Origin: Deltaproteobacteria bacterium
GTDB lineage: Bacteria > Desulfobacterota > DSM-4660 > Desulfatiglandales > HGW-15
Direction of reading: 5' to 3'
Assembly: GCA_016931115.1 (NCBI GenBank)
Contig: JAFGFM010000083.1
Coordinates: 1-35,437 of the forward strand
DNA: 35,437 nucleotides
Shown in pieces: positions 33,540 through 35,437 of the stretch. Position 1 is the stretch's first letter. Each line of letters starts with the position of its first letter. Made by a program: the position numbers and the translations under genes. The notes beneath the pieces are model-generated. The model saw only the letters and a list, made by a program, of their open reading frames with translations. It searched no databases and had not been told where the DNA came from.

Positions 33540-35414
33540 ATGCTTACATCATTAGATCTTTTTCTCCTCTCCCTTGCCATTGTTATTATGGGCATTGGCT
33601 TTTCCCGGATATTCACCACCATACGTTCAGGCAGGCAGGAAAAATGTGAGAAGAAGAGGGGCTTTCTTATAGCCTATCTGCTTAACCATAAAACCATACT
33701 CAGGAAACCATTTGCTGGCATACTCCACATGGTGGTGTTCTGGGGATGTGTACTGCCTATAATCATCATTATACTGGCACAAACCTGGCTGATAATGCCC
33801 GGACTTTTATCATCCATAATCTCTGTGCTGCTTGATATTGTGGGTATACTGTTTCTTGCTGCCGCTATCATATTTTTTATAAGACGCTCAATATCAGAAG
33901 AGACACTCGGCCCAAAACTAAGCCGTTTACCCATTCTTATACTGATAATAATTCTCATTACCGGGTTTCTGGCTGAAGGCATAAGGCTTAGCATTGTTAA
34001 CCCTGAAAATATCTGGGTCTCTCCTGTTGGCTATTTGTTATCCTCCTTTTTGCCTGCATCACCTTTGTTGATGCAGATCATGATAAGGATACACCTTTAT
34101 TCAGTCATGCTTATGATAGCCCTTATCCCCTTTACCTTTTTTAGACACCTTATAATTTCTCCCCTGAACACAATTTGGAAAAAACAGGGTAACAGGGGAG
34201 AATTGAGGCCCGTGTTATCTGAAGATTCCCCTGGCGCAAACCATATCAGTGAATTTTCATGGAAGCAGCTCCTTGAGACTGAATCATGTGTTTCATGCGG
34301 AAGATGTGAAGAGAGCTGCCCTGCCTTTATCTCAGGGAAACCCCTTTCACCCAGGAAGATAGTAAGGGCAATCCATGAAATTGCCATATCAGGCAAAAAT
34401 ATATCTCTTGGTTCGCGTATCTCACCTGATGAGATATGGGCATGCACCACCTGCATGGCATGTGTGGAGGCATGCCCGGTCTATACGGTGCCGCTGGATA
34501 AGATAGTAGAATTGAGACGGCATCTCACCATGGGTAAAGGTGAACTGCCATTAGAGGCCCGTCCAATGATAAGGGCGCTTGAACTTTATGGAGATGTAAA
34601 CGGCAGGGGCGCATCTCACAGGGCGGACTGGGCAATGAACAGGGGGGTAAAGACGATTGGGCCGGATGAAAAAGAGGTTGAAATAGTTATCTGGACAGGC
34701 TGTTCAGGGGCCTTTCATCCCAGGTATCAGGATGTCTCAAGGGCGCTCGTCACCATACTCCAAAAGGCTGGCATTAACTTCAGGATACTGGGAGCAAATG
34801 AATTGTGCTGTGGTGACCCAGCCCGAAGGCTTGGAGATGAGGAGCTGTTTATAAGTTTAGCAAAGAAGAATCTTAAGACCTTAAGGGAGCATAATGTAAA
34901 CAGGATAATAACACTTTGCCCTCACTGTTTTAACACCCTTAAAAACGAATATCCGAAGATAGAAACTGAGAGTCTCCACAGGTTTGAGGTATTACATGCA
35001 ACTCAGTATGTGATGGGGCTCATAGAAAAAAATATTATTAACCCGGTCTATCCTCTTCAAAAAATGGTCACCCTGCATGACCCATGCTATCTTGGAAGGG
35101 CCAATAATATTTATGAACCTTTAAGGGGCATAATAAACAATATCCCCGGTGCAGAGATAAAAGAGCTTGAAAGATCCCGTGAAAAGGGCTTCTGCTGCGG
35201 TGGGGGCGGAGGCGGGATGTGGCTCCATGAACACCCTGGCAAACGAATAAATCTAATAAGGTCTGAAGAGATCGTTGAAAAGGGTATTGATATGGTGTGC
35301 ACCGCCTGCCCCTATTGCCAGACCATGATCAGCGATGGCATAAATGGGTTGGAGCTTGAAAGAGCGCCACAGGTGCTGGATATAATAGAGGTGTTAGAAC
35401 GGGCGTTGGGGTAA
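33540..35414 (+). CDS. Membrane HdrD/GlpC-like Fe-S oxidoreductase, probable ETF-quinone link
   Basis: A 624-aa protein. The N-terminal 215 or so residues hold about five hydrophobic segments resembling a NarI-type membrane domain, probably haem-b binding (HMVVFWG, IHLYSVMLMI). Two 4Fe-4S motifs follow, CVSCGRCEESCP and CTTCMACVEACP, and then two CCG-type segments as in HdrD (LCCGDPARRLG with CPHCFNTL; HDPCYLGR with FCCGGGGGGMW). This layout is that of proteins thought to move electrons from ETF to menaquinone in anaerobes, in reverse if oxidising acyl-CoA. It is next to etfA and the seven-haem cytochrome, which supports that role. A repeat begins just after the stop. Confidence 0.9.
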   Translation: MLTSLDLFLLSLAIVIMGIGFSRIFTTIRSGRQEKCEKKRGFLIAYLLNHKTILRKPFAGILHMVVFWGCVLPIIIIILAQTWLIMPGLLSSIISVLLDIVGILFLAAAIIFFIRRSISEETLGPKLSRLPILILIIILITGFLAEGIRLSIVNPENIWVSPVGYLLSSFLPASPLLMQIMIRIHLYSVMLMIALIPFTFFRHLIISPLNTIWKKQGNRGELRPVLSEDSPGANHISEFSWKQLLETESCVSCGRCEESCPAFISGKPLSPRKIVRAIHEIAISGKNISLGSRISPDEIWACTTCMACVEACPVYTVPLDKIVELRRHLTMGKGELPLEARPMIRALELYGDVNGRGASHRADWAMNRGVKTIGPDEKEVEIVIWTGCSGAFHPRYQDVSRALVTILQKAGINFRILGANELCCGDPARRLGDEELFISLAKKNLKTLREHNVNRIITLCPHCFNTLKNEYPKIETESLHRFEVLHATQYVMGLIEKNIINPVYPLQKMVTLHDPCYLGRANNIYEPLRGIINNIPGAEIKELERSREKGFCCGGGGGGMWLHEHPGKRINLIRSEEIVEKGIDMVCTACPYCQTMISDGINGLELERAPQVLDIIEVLERALG

Positions 35415-35420
35415 AAGAAA

Positions 35421-35437
35421 GGTGCAGGGCGCAAGGC
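35421..35437. repeat. 7-bp-period repeat cut by window edge
   Basis: GGTGCAG and GGCGCAA, the same heptamer class as at 20005, 21145 and 25221, start seven bases after the last stop. The array continues beyond the window. Confidence 0.65.

Overview
The window looks like a chromosomal segment of an anaerobic Gram-negative bacterium, most likely a sulfate-reducing or syntrophic Desulfobacterota (old Deltaproteobacteria). The signs are an outer-membrane barrel protein, a seven-haem cytochrome c, an HdrD-like membrane iron-sulfur reductase, an NtrC-type two-component system, a CheD relative, an HDOD protein and moderate GC. This assignment is inference from gene content; no rRNA or tRNA gene was seen.

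Left part (1-16.9 kb, mostly minus strand). In order: a truncated HDOD signalling protein and a CheD homologue that has lost its catalytic cysteine; a plus-strand rhodanese and a DUF5916-type outer-membrane protein; then on the minus strand an SDR dehydrogenase, a nitroreductase and a block running PEP/pyruvate-binding protein, histidine kinase, sigma-54 response regulator, SGNH lipoprotein. NADP-type glutamate dehydrogenase follows with a small unknown partner gene, then a 69-aa unknown gene and a GAF protein. A decayed HEPN-like gene lies near 17.2 kb.

Right part (17.5-35.4 kb, all plus strand). This is one functional block. It opens with a clear promoter (TTGACA-N17-TATAAA) whose -10 end touches a perfect 14-bp palindrome, upstream of a TetR-family repressor. 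Then come an acyl-CoA ligase, a crotonase, an alpha-methylacyl-CoA racemase-like CaiB/BaiF protein, a DUF35/thiolase pair, a 3-hydroxyacyl-CoA dehydrogenase and a BaiE-like dehydratase. These are followed by a mycofactocin locus: mftA (47 aa, ending IDGICGVY), mftB, mftC and two FadH/OYE-family oxidoreductases. The block ends with an EtfA without EtfB, a seven-haem cytochrome c and a membrane HdrD-like Fe-S protein. My reading is activation and beta-oxidation-like breakdown of a branched or cyclic (sterol-, bile-acid- or terpenoid-like) acid. Reducing equivalents may pass through a mycofactocin-type peptide redox cofactor, the OYE enzymes and ETF to the membrane. mftD, mftE and mftF are not in the window and may lie beyond the right edge.

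The gaps between the right-hand genes are filled with unusual intergenic DNA: degenerate tandem repeats with a strict 7-bp period, different in sequence from gap to gap, most of them folding back on an inverted copy. This pattern is not explained by the genes and is one of the two main findings, with the mycofactocin/bai-like combination.
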